A stretch of 64,000 bases of DNA from an uncultured Bacteroidia bacterium (GTDB lineage Bacteria; Bacteroidota; Bacteroidia; Bacteroidales; UBA932), in NCBI GenBank assembly GCA_902762435.1, contig CACWOH010000006.1, forward strand, positions 19,482-83,481. Direction: 5' to 3'. Shown here in pieces: positions 8,292-19,272 of the stretch. The translations under genes and the position numbers were made by a program. Position 1 is the stretch's first letter; each line of letters begins with the position of its first letter. The notes below the pieces were generated by a model. That model saw only the letters and a list, made by a program, of their open reading frames with translations. It was not told the DNA's origin and made no database searches.

Positions 8292-10034
8292 TTATTGAGT
8301 AGAGGAGCGGTATCGATAGTAATAGTAGAACCAATAGGTGTCGCCGTATTTGCGACGCATTTCCTCCTCCGGACTCTTCGCCTGCATATCCACGATGAAA
8401 TTATTGATACGCAGGGCGTTGTCGGGGGAAAGATAGGCAGGAAGGCCTTCGAAATTGCTGTGGGTGAGCACCCAGCGGAGCAACAGGGCCTCCTGGTAGG
8501 CCTTGGGCATCACGGGAGCCTCCACCAGGCCGATGCATTCCACGAAGCGGTCCAGGTCCTTGCGCAGCAGGCACCAGGCCATCAGGTAGTCCAGGGCCAT
8601 GGTGTTCGACGGATTCTCGACCTTGAGCAGGCCCAGCATGGAATCCATCTCCGTACCGCTGAAAAAGAAATCGTGCTCCCGCAGGCGCAAGTCACGCGCA
8701 CGGGCCAGTTCCGGCCGCTGCTCGAAGACCGTTCCGGCATCCAGCAGGGAGAGGGTCTCCCGGGCCCACTTGCGGTAGAACGCCGTATGGGTGAGGGCCT
8801 TCAGGTATTTGCGGGCCACATCGGTATCGCCGTTCACGATGTTGGTCTGGGCCAGGCGCTGGTAGAAACGGGCGCTCTTCTGGAAATCGGGGATCGCCTC
8901 CTGCGCCTCGAAGGCAAAGCGCTGGGCGGTGTTGACCATGCCCAGGTGCCAATAGATCTCGCCGGTCGAGACCGGATTGGTGCAGTCGCCCACGAACTCC
9001 GGCAGCAGCCCTTCCGGCCCGTTCTGGAAGTATTCGAACTGGTGGTCCGGCATCCGCCCGGTCTTCGACAGGGCGAGGTTCAGGCACGACACCGTCTTGG
9101 GATTGTCGGGATTGCGCCGGTCCGCCGCCATCATGATGCGGTTCCACATCTGCATGCGGACCATGAAGTCATAGCGCATCCATTCTTCCTTGACGGGATC
9201 CGCCGTGCGCAGGGTGAAGAACGTACCCGCCCCGGCCACGCAGGCGAAAACCAGCACGCCCCGGAGCGTCCCGGACAGGATCCTTCCCTTGGACAGGGAC
9301 ACGAGGACAGTCACGACGACGCCCAGGGCCGAAATCCACAACAGCCCGGGCAGGATATTGTGATAACGGTAGTAATGGACGCCCAGGTACAGCCGGCCGA
9401 GCGGGTATGGGAACAAGCGCGCTGCAACCGGCGGACAGAGCGCCGCAATCGCCAGCAGGACGGCCGCCAGGGCCACTATCCGGCCGCCGCGTCCGCCTTC
9501 GTCCAGGATGCGGACCAGGACGAACACGACGACAAGGGGGCCGCAGGCCATATACAGCGCCGGCACGAGCACGGCTTCGGTCACGCGGCGGACCCGGGCG
9601 GAAGCCACCCGCCGGCACAGGACGGAAGCGGCCAGCGCCAAGATGAGCGCCACAGGCCCGCCCAGCAGGGAATGCTCGTCGCAAAGGAAGACGAGCAGGA
9701 TGGCGGAAGGCAGGAAACTCAATGCATACACCGGCAGCGTCCGCTGCCGGCAGGCCGCCCAGGTAAGCAGCTGCAAGGCGCAGAAAACCAGTGCCGTCAC
9801 GGCCGCTCCGGCAGGGGCATAGTAGCAGAACTGCGTCAGGAACCTGCCGGCCCAGTCGGCAAGGCCCCCGGGGACACCGGCCACGCCTGAGAAATATCCC
9901 CAGGTGAATTCGAAGAGCTGATACTGCTCCTGGAAATGCAGGTGATAAGGATACCGGAGGGCGAAAAAACTATAGACGGCGGCGCCCGAAAGCACCGTCA
10001 TCAGCGCGCCCGCAATCTTCTGGGTCCTGTTCAT
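8292..10034 (-). CDS. DUF6057-type polytopic membrane protein with helical C-terminal domain (module 3)
   Basis: This 580-residue protein has about eight or nine hydrophobic segments over residues 1-300. A soluble, TPR-like helical half follows, ending G-D-T-Y-W-F then four Tyr and a basic tail. The opening, with a transmembrane helix then R-Y-P-Y-H-L-H-F-Q-E-Q-Y-Q-L-F-x-F-T, is typical of DUF6057 proteins of Bacteroidales. I place the start at 10034 and not 10064 because a TAnnTTTG box lies at 10062-10069 and transcription should begin near 10056, downstream of the longer candidate. It is the first gene of the two-gene minus-strand operon. Only this copy shows the full membrane domain. Role unknown; topology suggests helical repeats exposed on one face of the inner membrane. 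Confidence 0.8.
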   Translation of the reverse strand: MNRTQKIAGALMTVLSGAAVYSFFALRYPYHLHFQEQYQLFEFTWGYFSGVAGVPGGLADWAGRFLTQFCYYAPAGAAVTALVFCALQLLTWAACRQRTLPVYALSFLPSAILLVFLCDEHSLLGGPVALILALAASVLCRRVASARVRRVTEAVLVPALYMACGPLVVVFVLVRILDEGGRGGRIVALAAVLLAIAALCPPVAARLFPYPLGRLYLGVHYYRYHNILPGLLWISALGVVVTVLVSLSKGRILSGTLRGVLVFACVAGAGTFFTLRTADPVKEEWMRYDFMVRMQMWNRIMMAADRRNPDNPKTVSCLNLALSKTGRMPDHQFEYFQNGPEGLLPEFVGDCTNPVSTGEIYWHLGMVNTAQRFAFEAQEAIPDFQKSARFYQRLAQTNIVNGDTDVARKYLKALTHTAFYRKWARETLSLLDAGTVFEQRPELARARDLRLREHDFFFSGTEMDSMLGLLKVENPSNTMALDYLMAWCLLRKDLDRFVECIGLVEAPVMPKAYQEALLLRWVLTHSNFEGLPAYLSPDNALRINNFIVDMQAKSPEEEMRRKYGDTYWFYYYYRYRSSTQ

Positions 10035-10061
10035 CTGGGTGGTCCACGTTGGTTCGGATAG

Positions 10062-10069
10062 CAAATTTA
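10062..10069 (-). promoter_or_regulatory. TAnnTTTG promoter box for the DUF6057/CxxCH operon
   Basis: Read on the minus strand the site is TAAATTTG, a full match to the Bacteroidota -7 consensus. A TTTG that could act as the -33 element is at 10093-10096 (minus strand). The box ends 27 bases before the ATG at 10034. Confidence 0.55.
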
Positions 10070-10228
10070 TTCATTTTGGGGGATTTATCCACCAAAACGA
10101 CCGGGAAAATAAGAAAAATGCGAAAAATGAACATTTTTCAAGGCGAATAATGCAAAATCTTCCCAAAATTTTTGGAAAATTCGGAATTTGAGTATAACTT
10201 GTGATTCCAATTAATACTAATAATCCAT
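10070..10228. other. AT-rich divergent intergenic region
   Basis: This stretch separates the DUF6057 operon (leftward) from the AraC-led mannan operon (rightward) and is far richer in A/T than the coding DNA. It probably holds the promoter and AraC-type operator for the rightward operon. A TTTG at 10171-10174 followed 18 bases later by TATAACTT (10193-10200) is the best, imperfect promoter candidate. I see no open frame and no clear inverted repeat. Confidence 0.4.
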
Positions 10229-11107
10229 ATGGTCAAAGTCCTCAACGAGATTACGCCCATCACCGAGAAAGACTGCCTTTTCATCGTGGAAAGACACAAG
10301 ACCGAATTCAACTATCCCCTGCACCGCCACCGGGATTTCGAGCTCAATTTCGTGGAGAACGCCGCCGGGGCACAGCGTGTCGTCGGGGACAACGTCGAGA
10401 CCATCGGCGACTACGACCTGGTGCTGATCGGAGGCGAGAATCTCGAGCACGTGTGGAAGCAGGGCGCGTGCCATTCCCCCGACATCCGCGAGATCACCAT
10501 CCAGTTCTCGGCAGACCTGTTTTCCAAGGACCTGCTGGTCAAGAACCAGTTCTCCTCCATCAAGAAGATGCTCCAACGTGCCGAATACGGGCTTTCCTTC
10601 CCGCTTTCCACCGTCATGGAGGTTTACGCAACGCTCAATACCATCGCCCAGGAGAAAGAGAGCTTCGTCCAGTTCATCAACTTCCTCTATCTCATCTATC
10701 AACTCTCGCTCGCGCCCAACGCCCGCGTCCTGGCCGGGAGTTCCAATGCCCAGCCGGACCGTGGACAGGAGGAGAACCGCATCCTCACGGTGCGGCAATA
10801 CATCGACGACCATTTCACGGAAAACCCGACGCTGTCGGAACTGGCCGACCTCGTTTGCATGACCCCCTCGGCCTTCAGCCGCTTTTTCAAACAGAAGACT
10901 GGCAGCAGCCTGTCGAACTACATTATCGAAGTCAAGCTCGCCTACGCCATCCGCCTGCTGGTGGACTCCACCCTCAGCGTTTCCGAGATCTGCTATGAAT
11001 GCGGGTTCAACAACCAGTCCAATTTCAACCGCATCTTCAAGTCCAAGAAAGGACAGACCCCGCGGGAATTCCGCGCCTCCTTCAAGAAAAACAAAACCAT
11101 CGTATAG
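10229..11107 (+). CDS. AraC-family transcriptional regulator of the mannan operon
   Basis: This 292-residue protein has a cupin-like sensing domain (about residues 1-150, with the H-R-H-x-D-F-E-L-N-F strand typical of these domains) and a C-terminal double helix-turn-helix (about residues 190-290). The second HTH has the family signature: I-C-Y-E-C-G-F then N-Q-S-N-F-N-R-x-F-K then P-x-E-F-R. It is the first gene of a collinear run of seven and lies nine bases before the GH26 gene, so it most likely senses a mannan- or glucan-derived sugar and activates this operon, possibly also the divergent one. Full-length for the family. The inducing ligand is unknown. Confidence 0.85.
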   Translation: MVKVLNEITPITEKDCLFIVERHKTEFNYPLHRHRDFELNFVENAAGAQRVVGDNVETIGDYDLVLIGGENLEHVWKQGACHSPDIREITIQFSADLFSKDLLVKNQFSSIKKMLQRAEYGLSFPLSTVMEVYATLNTIAQEKESFVQFINFLYLIYQLSLAPNARVLAGSSNAQPDRGQEENRILTVRQYIDDHFTENPTLSELADLVCMTPSAFSRFFKQKTGSSLSNYIIEVKLAYAIRLLVDSTLSVSEICYECGFNNQSNFNRIFKSKKGQTPREFRASFKKNKTIV

Positions 11108-11116
11108 CATTAACCC

Positions 11117-12199
11117 ATGAAAGTGTCTGAAACCCTTACACTGCTTGCGGCATGCCTGCTGCTCGCCGGCTCCTGCACGGCGCCGGCCGGCGCCCCTTCC
11201 GGCATCGCCGCCACCCTCGCCTCGGCCGCCTCGGCCGGCACGCCGCTCTACGGCCACCAGGACGACCTGATGTACGGCCACGACTGGAACGCCAACCTTG
11301 AACCCGGCACGGAAATGACCCGCTCCGACATCAAGGATGTCTGCGGGCACTACCCCGCCATCCTCGGCCTCGACATGGGCGGCATCGAACTCGGAGATAC
11401 GAAGAACCTGGACGGCAACGACTTCGCGCTGATGCGCAAGGCCGCCGTCGCCCACCACGCCCGCGGCGGCATCGTCAGCCTGAGCTGGCACCTCCGCAAC
11501 CCTTTCACGGGCGGCGACGCCTGGGACGTCTCGTCCGATCAGGCCGTGGCATCCGTCCTGCCGGGCGGGGAGAAGCACGAGCTCTTCATGCTGTGGATGG
11601 ACCGCCTCGCCGACTGGATCCTGTCGCTCAAGGCGGAGGACGGCTCGCAGATTCCCGTGCTTTTCAGGCCCTGGCATGAGCACAGCGGCAGCTGGTTCTG
11701 GTGGGGGCGCGACCTGTGCACGGCGGAAGAATACAACGCCCTGTGGCAGATGACCTATGACCACCTGGTCCGGGAACGCGGCATCGAAGGGATGGCCTGG
11801 GCCATCTCCCCCAATTACATGCCGCAGGACTTCGAGCAGTGGGAAGCACGTTACCCCGGCGACGCCTATGTCGACGTGGTCGGGCTGGACTGCTATGCCT
11901 CGCTGAACCGCGACGGCTACATCCGCCAGATGCACGCGGGACTGGCGTCCCTGCAGCGTTTCTGCGAGGCGCACGGCAAGATCCTGGCCGTCACCGAGAC
12001 CGGTCTGGAGACCCTGCCCGATCCCCGCTGGTGGACCGGGACACTGTCCGAAGCCATCCAGGGTTTCCCAGTCAGTTACGTCCTGACCTGGCGCAACGCC
12101 AGCGACCGTCCGACCCATTTCTTCGCCCCCTTTGCCGGACAGGAAAGCGCCGATGATTTCGCCGCCTGGATCCTGCAGGACAAGATTACCGTATTATAA
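11117..12199 (+). CDS. GH26 beta-1,4-mannanase lipoprotein
   Basis: This 360-residue enzyme cleaves beta-1,4-mannan, probably releasing mannobiose like the Bacteroides fragilis ManA type. The N-terminal signal ends at Cys20 in a lipobox-like A-G-S-C. The catalytic domain covers the rest, with acid/base Glu188 in R-P-W-H-E-H and nucleophile Glu294 in V-T-E-T-G-L-E. The W-F-W-W-G loop after the acid/base is typical of GH26 mannanases. It is immediately upstream of a GH130 phosphorylase, the same pairing as in known mannobiose-phosphorolysis loci. No carbohydrate-binding module is attached. Location is likely outer membrane or periplasmic face. Confidence 0.9.
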   Translation: MKVSETLTLLAACLLLAGSCTAPAGAPSGIAATLASAASAGTPLYGHQDDLMYGHDWNANLEPGTEMTRSDIKDVCGHYPAILGLDMGGIELGDTKNLDGNDFALMRKAAVAHHARGGIVSLSWHLRNPFTGGDAWDVSSDQAVASVLPGGEKHELFMLWMDRLADWILSLKAEDGSQIPVLFRPWHEHSGSWFWWGRDLCTAEEYNALWQMTYDHLVRERGIEGMAWAISPNYMPQDFEQWEARYPGDAYVDVVGLDCYASLNRDGYIRQMHAGLASLQRFCEAHGKILAVTETGLETLPDPRWWTGTLSEAIQGFPVSYVLTWRNASDRPTHFFAPFAGQESADDFAAWILQDKITVL

Positions 12200-12208
12200 G
12201 TCGCTGTG

Positions 12209-13381
12209 ATGAAAGTATTTGAGGAGAAACTCGCGGAACTCCGCGGGAAACACGAGGCGCTTCTCACGCGCCCCAACCGCCCCATTGAAGGCAACGGTAT
12301 TTATGAAAGATATGAAAACCCCATCCTGACGGCCGCGCACGCCCCGCTGGAGTGGCGCTACGACCTGGATCCGGAGAGCAATCCCTTCCTGGTGGAGCGC
12401 TTCGGCATCAACGCGACGCTCAACAGCGGCGCCATCAAGTGGAACGGCCGCTATGTCTTGGTGGTCCGCGTGGAAGCGGCCGACCGGAAGTCCTTCTTCG
12501 CCGTGGCGGAAAGCCCGAACGGCGTGGACAACTTCCGCTTTTGGCCGCGGCCGGTCACGATGCCCGAATGGGGCGAGCCGGCCACCAACGTCTATGACAT
12601 GCGCCTGACCCGCCACGAGGACGGCTGGATCTACGGCCTGTTCTGCGTGGAGCGCAAGGATCCGGCCGCACCCGCGGGCGACCTGTCTTCCGCGGTGGCG
12701 GCCTGCGGCATCGCCCGCACCCGCGACCTGGTGGAATGGGAGCGCCTGCCGGACCTGAAATCCGCCTCGCAGCAGCGCAACGTGGTGCTGCACCCGGAGT
12801 TCGTGGACGGGAAATACGCCCTCTACACCCGCCCGCAGGACGGCTTCATCGATGCCGGAGGCGGGGGCGGCATCGGCTGGGCCCTCGTGGACGACATCAC
12901 CCGGGCCGAGGTGAAGGAAGAACGGATCATCAGCGCCCGCCACTACCACACCGTCATGGAGTGCAAGAACGGCGAGGGCCCGCATCCCATCAAGACGCCG
13001 CAGGGCTGGCTTCACCTCGCGCACGGCGTGCGCGGCTGCGCCAGCGGCCTGCGCTATGTCCTGTACCTCTATATGACAGCCCTGGACGACCCTGCGCGCG
13101 TCATCGCCGAACCCGCCGGCTATTTCATGGCCCCGCAGGGGGAGGAATACGTCGGCGACGTGATGAACGTGCTGTTCTCCAACGGCTGGATCGCCGACCC
13201 GGACGGAAAGGTGTTCATCTACTACGCCTCGTCCGACACCCGGATGCATGTCGCCGTGAGCAGTGTGGAGCGCCTGGTGGACTACTGTCTGCACACCGAA
13301 GCGGACGGCTACCGGACCGGAGAGACGGTCCGGCGGCTCAACCGGCTCATTGACAAGAATTTGAATCGCAAAAACAAATAA
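12209..13381 (+). CDS. GH130 4-O-beta-D-mannosyl-D-glucose phosphorylase
   Basis: This 390-residue cytoplasmic enzyme has no signal peptide. It opens with N-P-I-L-T-A and [12 protein letters not shown], and continues with T-N-V-Y-D-M-R-L-T and the phosphate-binding [14 protein letters not shown] region, all typical of subfamily GH130_1. Family members phosphorolyse Man-beta-1,4-Glc to mannose-1-phosphate and glucose. The ATG at 12209 is preferred over an in-frame GTG one codon earlier. It sits between the mannanase and the sugar symporter. The cellobiose 2-epimerase that usually supplies Man-Glc from mannobiose is not present in this window. It could instead act on Man-Glc units from glucomannan directly. 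Confidence 0.88.
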   Translation: MKVFEEKLAELRGKHEALLTRPNRPIEGNGIYERYENPILTAAHAPLEWRYDLDPESNPFLVERFGINATLNSGAIKWNGRYVLVVRVEAADRKSFFAVAESPNGVDNFRFWPRPVTMPEWGEPATNVYDMRLTRHEDGWIYGLFCVERKDPAAPAGDLSSAVAACGIARTRDLVEWERLPDLKSASQQRNVVLHPEFVDGKYALYTRPQDGFIDAGGGGGIGWALVDDITRAEVKEERIISARHYHTVMECKNGEGPHPIKTPQGWLHLAHGVRGCASGLRYVLYLYMTALDDPARVIAEPAGYFMAPQGEEYVGDVMNVLFSNGWIADPDGKVFIYYASSDTRMHVAVSSVERLVDYCLHTEADGYRTGETVRRLNRLIDKNLNRKNK

Positions 13382-13383
13382 CC

Positions 13384-14727
13384 ATGGCCAAACTCTCAGA
13401 GAAGATCGGATACGCCCTGGGCGATGCCGCCGCCGGCGGAATCACCTGGAAGGTAATGTCCATCGCGTTCCCCCTGTTCTTTACCAATATCTTCGGCCTG
13501 ACCGTCGCGGACACCGCGACGCTGATGCTGGTGGCCCGCCTGTTCGACGTGGTCACCGACCCGATGATGGGCGCCCTCGCCGACCGCACGCGGTCCCGCT
13601 GGGGCACCTACCGGCCCTGGCTCATCTTCGGCGCCCTCCCGCTGGGCGTCGTCTTCGCGCTGCTGTTGTACACGCCCGAACTGGGCCCCGTCGGGAAGCG
13701 CATCTATGCCTACTCGCTGTATCTGCTCATGATGGCCGTCTATACGGCCGTGAACGTACCCTACGGGTCCCTGCTGGGCGTGATGACCGACGACGACAAC
13801 GAGAAGAACCAGTTCTCGTCCTACCGGATGGTGGGTGCTTATGCGATGGGCTTCGTCACCCTGCTGTCCTTCCCCTACCTGCAGAAGCTGGTGGGCGGCA
13901 CCGAAGCGCACCAGTACGCCGTGCTGGGCGTGGTCCTGGGCGCCCTGGCGGCCCTGGGCACCCTGGCCTGCGGCCTGCTCACGAAGGAGCGCCTGAAGCC
14001 CGTCCGGGCCGAGAAGTTCTCCTTCAAGCCCTTCGCCGACCTGTTCCGCAACAAGCCGTGGATCTACCTCACGCTCGTGGGCATCTGCACCAATTTCTTC
14101 AACGGATTCCGCTACGCCGTGGCGGGCTACCTGCTGGAGTACTGCCTGCACGGCGACGTCACCGTGTCCGGCCTCATCATCAACTATACGGTCTTCATGA
14201 CCTTCGGCGAAGTGACCTGCATGATCTTCGGCGGACTGTCGCCCCGCTTCACGAAATGGGCGGGGTCCAAGCGCCGGGCCTTCAGCCTGGCGGCCCTCAT
14301 CTGCGCCGTCACCTCCATCGGCTTCTTCTTCATCCCGATGGACCCGAAGTACATCTGGGTGATGATCGGGACGGTTATCCTCACCTCGGTCGGCATCGGC
14401 CTCTACTCCCCGCTGCTGTGGTCGATGTACGCGGACGTGGCCGACTACGCCACGGAAAAGAACGGCACCTCCTCCACGGGACTCATTTTCTCTTCCGGCA
14501 CGATGGCGCAGAAGTTCGGCTCGGCCATCTCCGGCGCCCTCGTGGCCCTGCTGCTGGGTCTCGCCGGCTTCATCTCCGGCACCGATCCCGCCACGGGCCA
14601 GACGGTGGTCACCATCACCAACGAGCCCGCTGTATGCCGGATGATCTGGAGCCTGTTCTCCCTGTTCCCGGCCGCCCTCGCCCTGCTCATCGTCCTTCTG
14701 ATCCACCTGTATCCCATCAAAAAATAG
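13384..14727 (+). CDS. GPH-family (MelB-type) sugar:cation symporter
   Basis: This 447-residue inner-membrane transporter has 12 predicted hydrophobic segments. It carries the family signature near residue 57, D-P-M-M-G-x-L-A-D-R-T followed by R-W-G-x-Y-R-P-W, and the N-V-P-Y-G-S-L motif near residue 122. It lies two bases after GH130 and two before GH94. It probably imports mannobiose, Man-Glc or cellobiose for the two phosphorylases. It is the only transporter visible in the operon, as no SusC/SusD pair is present. Confidence 0.88.
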   Translation: MAKLSEKIGYALGDAAAGGITWKVMSIAFPLFFTNIFGLTVADTATLMLVARLFDVVTDPMMGALADRTRSRWGTYRPWLIFGALPLGVVFALLLYTPELGPVGKRIYAYSLYLLMMAVYTAVNVPYGSLLGVMTDDDNEKNQFSSYRMVGAYAMGFVTLLSFPYLQKLVGGTEAHQYAVLGVVLGALAALGTLACGLLTKERLKPVRAEKFSFKPFADLFRNKPWIYLTLVGICTNFFNGFRYAVAGYLLEYCLHGDVTVSGLIINYTVFMTFGEVTCMIFGGLSPRFTKWAGSKRRAFSLAALICAVTSIGFFFIPMDPKYIWVMIGTVILTSVGIGLYSPLLWSMYADVADYATEKNGTSSTGLIFSSGTMAQKFGSAISGALVALLLGLAGFISGTDPATGQTVVTITNEPAVCRMIWSLFSLFPAALALLIVLLIHLYPIKK

Positions 14728-14729
14728 AA

Positions 14730-17120
14730 ATGAACAAGCAATACGGCCATTTCGACGACCGGGCGCGGGAATACGTCATCACCGATCCCGCCACACCCTG
14801 GCCCTGGATCAATTACCTCGGAACCGAAGACTTCTTCTCCCTGATTTCCAACACGGCGGGCGGCTACTGCTTCTGCCGGGACGCAAAGTTCCGCCGGATC
14901 CTCCGCTACCGCTACAACGGCGTGCCGATGGACGACGGCGGACGCTATTTCTACATCCGCGAAGCGGACGGCACCGTCTGGAATCCGGGCTGGAAACCCT
15001 GCAAGACGCCCCTGGACAGCTATGAATGCCGTCACGGGATGGGTTACACCCGCATCCGCGGGCGGAAGGACGCCCTGGACGCTGAGGTTCTCTTCTTCGT
15101 GCCGCCCGGACGCCGCTGCGAGGTGCACAAGGTCACGCTGACCAACCGCGGCACCGCCTCGCGGGACTTCCATCTCTTCTCTTTCGTGGAATGGTGCCTG
15201 TGGAACGCCGCCACCGACATGGAGAATTTCCAGCGCAACCTTTCCACCGGCGAGGTGGAGATCGAAGGCAGCACGCTCTACCACAAGACAGAATACCGCG
15301 AACGGCGCGACCACTACGCCTTCTACGGCGTCAATGCGCAGGCGGACGGGTTCGACACGGACCGGGAAACCTTCATCGGGATGTACAACGGCTTCGACGC
15401 GCCGCAGAACGTGCTCGCGGGGCGCCCCGGCAACTCGGTCGCCCATGGATGGAGCCCCATTGCGTCGCACTGTTTCCACCTCCGCCTGGAACCGGGCGAA
15501 AGCCGCACCCTGATTTTCGTGCTGGGTTACGTGGAGAATCCGCCGGAGCACAAGTTCGCCCCCGACGGGAGCATCGACAAGACCCGGGCGCACGAACTGC
15601 TGAAGGCCTTCGACACCACGGAGAAAGCGGATGCCGCCTTCGCGGAGCTCGGGCGGTACTGGGACGGGCTGCTGGGCCGCTTCCAGGTGGAGAGCGGCTG
15701 CCCCGAACTGGACCGGATGGTCAACATCTGGAACCAGTACCAGTGCATGGTCACCTTCAACATGAGCCGCAGCGCCAGTTTCTTTGAAAGCGGCATCGGG
15801 CGCGGCATGGGCTTCCGCGATTCCAACCAGGACCTGGTGGGCTTCGTCCACCAGATTCCGGACCGGGCCCGGCAGCGCATCCTGGACATTGCCGCCACGC
15901 AGTTCCCGGACGGGGGCTGCTACCATCAGTACCAGCCCCTGACCAAACGGGGCAACGACGGGATCGGCGGCGGTTTCAACGACGACCCGCTCTGGCTCAT
16001 CTTCGGCACCGTCGCCTACATCAGGGAGACCGGCGACTTCGGCATCCTGGACGAGCCGGTTCCCTTCGACAACGCCCCCGGAACGGAAGTTCCCCTGCTG
16101 GAGCACCTGCGCGTCAGTTTCAGGCATGTCACGGACAACCTCGGCCCCCACGGGCTGCCGCTGATCGGCCGTGCCGACTGGAACGACTGCCTCAACCTCA
16201 ACTGCTTCTCGGACAATCCCGACGAGTCCTTCCAGACCACGGAGAACAAGACCGGCGGCTCGCAGGCCGAGTCGCTGATGATCGCCGGCCTGTTCGTGTA
16301 CACGGGCCGGGCATTCGCGGAACTGCTCGGCCGCATCGGGCAGGATCCCGCCCCGGTGCTGCAGGCGGTGGAGGATATGGAGCGTGCCGTCCGCGAGAAC
16401 GGCTGGGACGGGGAATGGTTCCTGCGCGCCTACGACTACTTCGGAAGGAAGATCGGCTCCCACGAGAACGCGGAAGGACAGATCTTCATCGAAAGCCAGG
16501 GATGGTGCACGATGGCGCGCATCGGTGCGGAGGAAGGCCTTTGCGACCGGGCGCTGGACAGTGCCAGGCGCCTGCTGGACAGCGAGCACGGACTCGTGCT
16601 GAACCAGCCGGCCTATTCCCGCTACTACATCGAATACGGCGAGATCTCCTCCTATCCGGAAGGTTACAAGGAGAACGCCGGCATCTTCTGCCACAACAAC
16701 CCCTGGATCATCATCGGAGAGGCCCTCGCCGGCCGTGCGGACGACGCCTGGGAGCACTACTGCAAGATCTCTCCCGCTTTCATCCGCGACCAGCGGCTGC
16801 ACAAGGTGGAACCGTACGTTTACTGCCAGATGGTGGCCGGCAAGGACGCCGCCCGGCCCGGAGAAGGCAAGAACAGCTGGCTCACCGGCACCGCCGCCTG
16901 GAACTGGCACACGGTCACCGAATTCCTGCTCGGCATCCATCCCGAATATGACGGGCTCCGGATCGAACCCTGCCTGCCCGCGCAGCGCTTCCCCGAATAC
17001 CGCGTGCACCGGCACTTCCGCGACGCGGACTATGACCTGACCATCCGCAACTCCGGCCGCGGCGGCTCGCATTTCATCCCTTATTCTCCCGGCTATCATC
17101 AACTTACGATTGAATTATGA
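14730..17120 (+). CDS. GH94 cellobiose phosphorylase
   Basis: This 796-residue cytoplasmic enzyme converts cellobiose plus phosphate to glucose-1-phosphate and glucose. The N-terminus, Y-G-H-F-D-D-x-A-R-E-Y-V-I-T, is characteristic of cellobiose phosphorylases. The catalytic acid is Asp486 in D-W-N-D, and the substrate loop G[11 protein letters not shown] lies near residue 360. I take the ATG at 14730, right after the symporter stop; longer in-frame readings run antisense through the symporter gene. Full length for the family. With GH130 in the same operon, both Glc-Glc and Man-Glc disaccharides from glucomannan could be phosphorolysed. Confidence 0.9.
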   Translation: MNKQYGHFDDRAREYVITDPATPWPWINYLGTEDFFSLISNTAGGYCFCRDAKFRRILRYRYNGVPMDDGGRYFYIREADGTVWNPGWKPCKTPLDSYECRHGMGYTRIRGRKDALDAEVLFFVPPGRRCEVHKVTLTNRGTASRDFHLFSFVEWCLWNAATDMENFQRNLSTGEVEIEGSTLYHKTEYRERRDHYAFYGVNAQADGFDTDRETFIGMYNGFDAPQNVLAGRPGNSVAHGWSPIASHCFHLRLEPGESRTLIFVLGYVENPPEHKFAPDGSIDKTRAHELLKAFDTTEKADAAFAELGRYWDGLLGRFQVESGCPELDRMVNIWNQYQCMVTFNMSRSASFFESGIGRGMGFRDSNQDLVGFVHQIPDRARQRILDIAATQFPDGGCYHQYQPLTKRGNDGIGGGFNDDPLWLIFGTVAYIRETGDFGILDEPVPFDNAPGTEVPLLEHLRVSFRHVTDNLGPHGLPLIGRADWNDCLNLNCFSDNPDESFQTTENKTGGSQAESLMIAGLFVYTGRAFAELLGRIGQDPAPVLQAVEDMERAVRENGWDGEWFLRAYDYFGRKIGSHENAEGQIFIESQGWCTMARIGAEEGLCDRALDSARRLLDSEHGLVLNQPAYSRYYIEYGEISSYPEGYKENAGIFCHNNPWIIIGEALAGRADDAWEHYCKISPAFIRDQRLHKVEPYVYCQMVAGKDAARPGEGKNSWLTGTAAWNWHTVTEFLLGIHPEYDGLRIEPCLPAQRFPEYRVHRHFRDADYDLTIRNSGRGGSHFIPYSPGYHQLTIEL

Positions 17121-19270
17121 TGCACCTTCTCTTTACGCTCCTGAGCATTTTCACGCTGCAGACCCGGCATACCACCCTGGCCCTCGACCTGGAGCAGGGC
17201 GGGGACGCCCGGATCGTCTATTACGGCGCCCGGATCGACGACACCGCCGAACTGAAGGACGCCGGCTACCGCGGGCAGACCGCCTACCCTGCCTACGGAC
17301 TGAGCGGCACGGCCGAGACGGCGCTCGCCCTCACGCAGGCCGACGGCAACAAGACGCTGGACCTGGCCGTCCGGGACTGGATCCTTGCGGACTGGGAGGA
17401 CGGGCAGCTCCTGACCGTCACCCTGGAAGACCGCTTCTATCCGGTCACCGTCCGGTTGTACTACAAGACCTTCCGGGACGAAGACATGATCGAGACCTGG
17501 ACCCGAATCGACAACGACGGCAAGAAACCGGTCGTGCTCACCCGCTTCGACTCCGGCCACCTGCCCATCCGCGGCGGCGACACCTGGATCTCCAGCCTGT
17601 ACGGCACCTGGGCCAACGAGGGACGCGTCTGCACCGAGCCGCTCACCCGCGGCATCAAGGTCATCAAGAACATCGACGGCACGCGCAACGCCCACACCTC
17701 CCACGGCGAGGTGATGATCAGCCTGGACGGAAGGCCGCGCGAAGACGCGGGACGCGTGATCGGCGCGGCGCTCTGCTGGGGCGGGAACTATGAACTCCGG
17801 ATCCAGAAGAACGACACCGACTACGACCACTTCTTCGCAGGCATCTGCCCGGAAAACGCGGAATACCACCTGGCCAAGGGCGAAGGTTTCATCACGCCGC
17901 ATCTGGCACTTACCTTCAGCGACGCGGGCCTGGGCGGAGCGAGCCGGAATTTCCACCGCTGGGGCCGCAAATGGCGCCTCGCACACGGCGACCGCGAACG
18001 CAAGATCCTGCTCAACAGCTGGGAAGGCGTGTATTTCGACATCAACGAACCGGGTATGAAACAGATGATGGAGGACATCGCCTCGATGGGCGGAGAACTC
18101 TTCGTGATGGACGACGGCTGGTTCGGCGACAAATACCCGCGTCTGAACGACAGCAGTTCGCTGGGCGACTGGGTCGTGGACCGGAACAAGCTCCCGAACG
18201 GCATCGGCTGGCTGGTCAGGACGGCCGGGCAGGCCGGCATCAAGTTCGGCATATGGATCGAGCCGGAGATGACCAACTCCGTCAGCGAACTGTACGAGAA
18301 GCATCCCGACTGGGTCCTGCAGGCCGCGAACCGGCCGGTCGTCACCGGCCGCGGCGGCACGCAACTGGTGCTCGACCTGTCCAATCCCGCCGTGCAGGAC
18401 TTCGTGTTCGGCGTGGTGGACCGGCTGATGACCGAAAACCCGGACATCGACTATATCAAGTGGGACGCCAACATGAACATCGCCGAGCACGGCAGCCAGT
18501 ACCTCAAGGAGCAGAGCCACCTGCAGGTGGCCTACTGGGCCGGTTTCGCCGCCGTCTGCGACCGCGTCCGGGCCAAGTATCCCGACCTTACCATCCAGGC
18601 CTGCGCATCAGGCGGCGGCCGCGCCAACTGGGGCGTACTCCCCTGGTTCGACGAGTTCTGGGTATCCGACAACACCGACGCGCTGCAGCGCATCTACATG
18701 CAATGGGGCACCTCCTACTTCTTCCCGGCCATCGCGATGGCCTCGCACATCAGCGCCACCCCCAACCACACGGTCTTCCGCACCACCTCGCTCAAATACC
18801 GCGTGGACGTGGCGTCAAGCGCCCGTCTCGGGATGGAAATCCAGCCCAAGAACATGACGGAGGCCGAGAAGGACTTCTGCCGACGAGCCATCGCCGATTA
18901 CAAGCGTATCCGTCCGGTCGTCCAGTTCGGTGACCTTTACCGCCTGGTGTCCCCCTACGACGACAAGGGCTACGCCTCGCTGATGTACACCACGGAGGCG
19001 AAAGACCGCGCCGTCTTCTACTGGTGGAAGATCGCCAATTTCTATGACGAGCATTTTCCGCGCGTGCGCATGGCCGGGCTCGATCCCGACCGCCGCTACA
19101 AGGTCACGGAACTCAACCGGATCGACCTGCGTCCGCTCGCCTTCGAAGGCAAATCCTTCACGGGCCGTTTCCTGATGGAGAACGGCCTGGACATGCCCTA
19201 CACCAACGAACCCGAATACGGCGAAAAGACCGACTGGTCCAGCCGCGTCCTGCTGCTGGAAGCGCTGTAG
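17117..19270 (+). CDS. GH36 alpha-galactosidase
   Basis: This 717-residue enzyme removes alpha-1,6-galactose side chains. A hydrophobic N-terminus (residues 2-16) suggests export, though it is weak. The GH36 barrel shows D-D-G-W-F-G near residue 333, nucleophile Asp450 in Y-I-K-W-D-x-N and acid/base Asp518 in W-V-S-D-N-T-D. The start overlaps the GH94 stop as ATGA. A beta-sandwich N-domain (residues 20-280) and a C-terminal all-beta domain flank the barrel, as in bacterial GH36 enzymes. It fits removal of galactose from galactomannan before GH26 or GH130 action. Confidence 0.88.
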   Translation: MMHLLFTLLSIFTLQTRHTTLALDLEQGGDARIVYYGARIDDTAELKDAGYRGQTAYPAYGLSGTAETALALTQADGNKTLDLAVRDWILADWEDGQLLTVTLEDRFYPVTVRLYYKTFRDEDMIETWTRIDNDGKKPVVLTRFDSGHLPIRGGDTWISSLYGTWANEGRVCTEPLTRGIKVIKNIDGTRNAHTSHGEVMISLDGRPREDAGRVIGAALCWGGNYELRIQKNDTDYDHFFAGICPENAEYHLAKGEGFITPHLALTFSDAGLGGASRNFHRWGRKWRLAHGDRERKILLNSWEGVYFDINEPGMKQMMEDIASMGGELFVMDDGWFGDKYPRLNDSSSLGDWVVDRNKLPNGIGWLVRTAGQAGIKFGIWIEPEMTNSVSELYEKHPDWVLQAANRPVVTGRGGTQLVLDLSNPAVQDFVFGVVDRLMTENPDIDYIKWDANMNIAEHGSQYLKEQSHLQVAYWAGFAAVCDRVRAKYPDLTIQACASGGGRANWGVLPWFDEFWVSDNTDALQRIYMQWGTSYFFPAIAMASHISATPNHTVFRTTSLKYRVDVASSARLGMEIQPKNMTEAEKDFCRRAIADYKRIRPVVQFGDLYRLVSPYDDKGYASLMYTTEAKDRAVFYWWKIANFYDEHFPRVRMAGLDPDRRYKVTELNRIDLRPLAFEGKSFTGRFLMENGLDMPYTNEPEYGEKTDWSSRVLLLEAL

Positions 19271-19272
19271 AC

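Noticed and set aside
7020-9890. Open frame of 956 codons on the + strand
   Set aside because: Antisense to the CxxCH lipoprotein and the DUF6057 gene, both supported by paralogues and motifs. Translation is rich in Arg, Gln, Gly and His without domain signals.
8292-10064. Longer start for the DUF6057 protein at 10064
   Set aside because: The promoter box at 10062-10069 overlaps that start; 10034 leaves a normal leader and begins with the membrane signal.
12206-12208. GTG start for the GH130 gene
   Set aside because: It adds one codon before an ATG at 12209 and nothing else distinguishes it; ATG is preferred.
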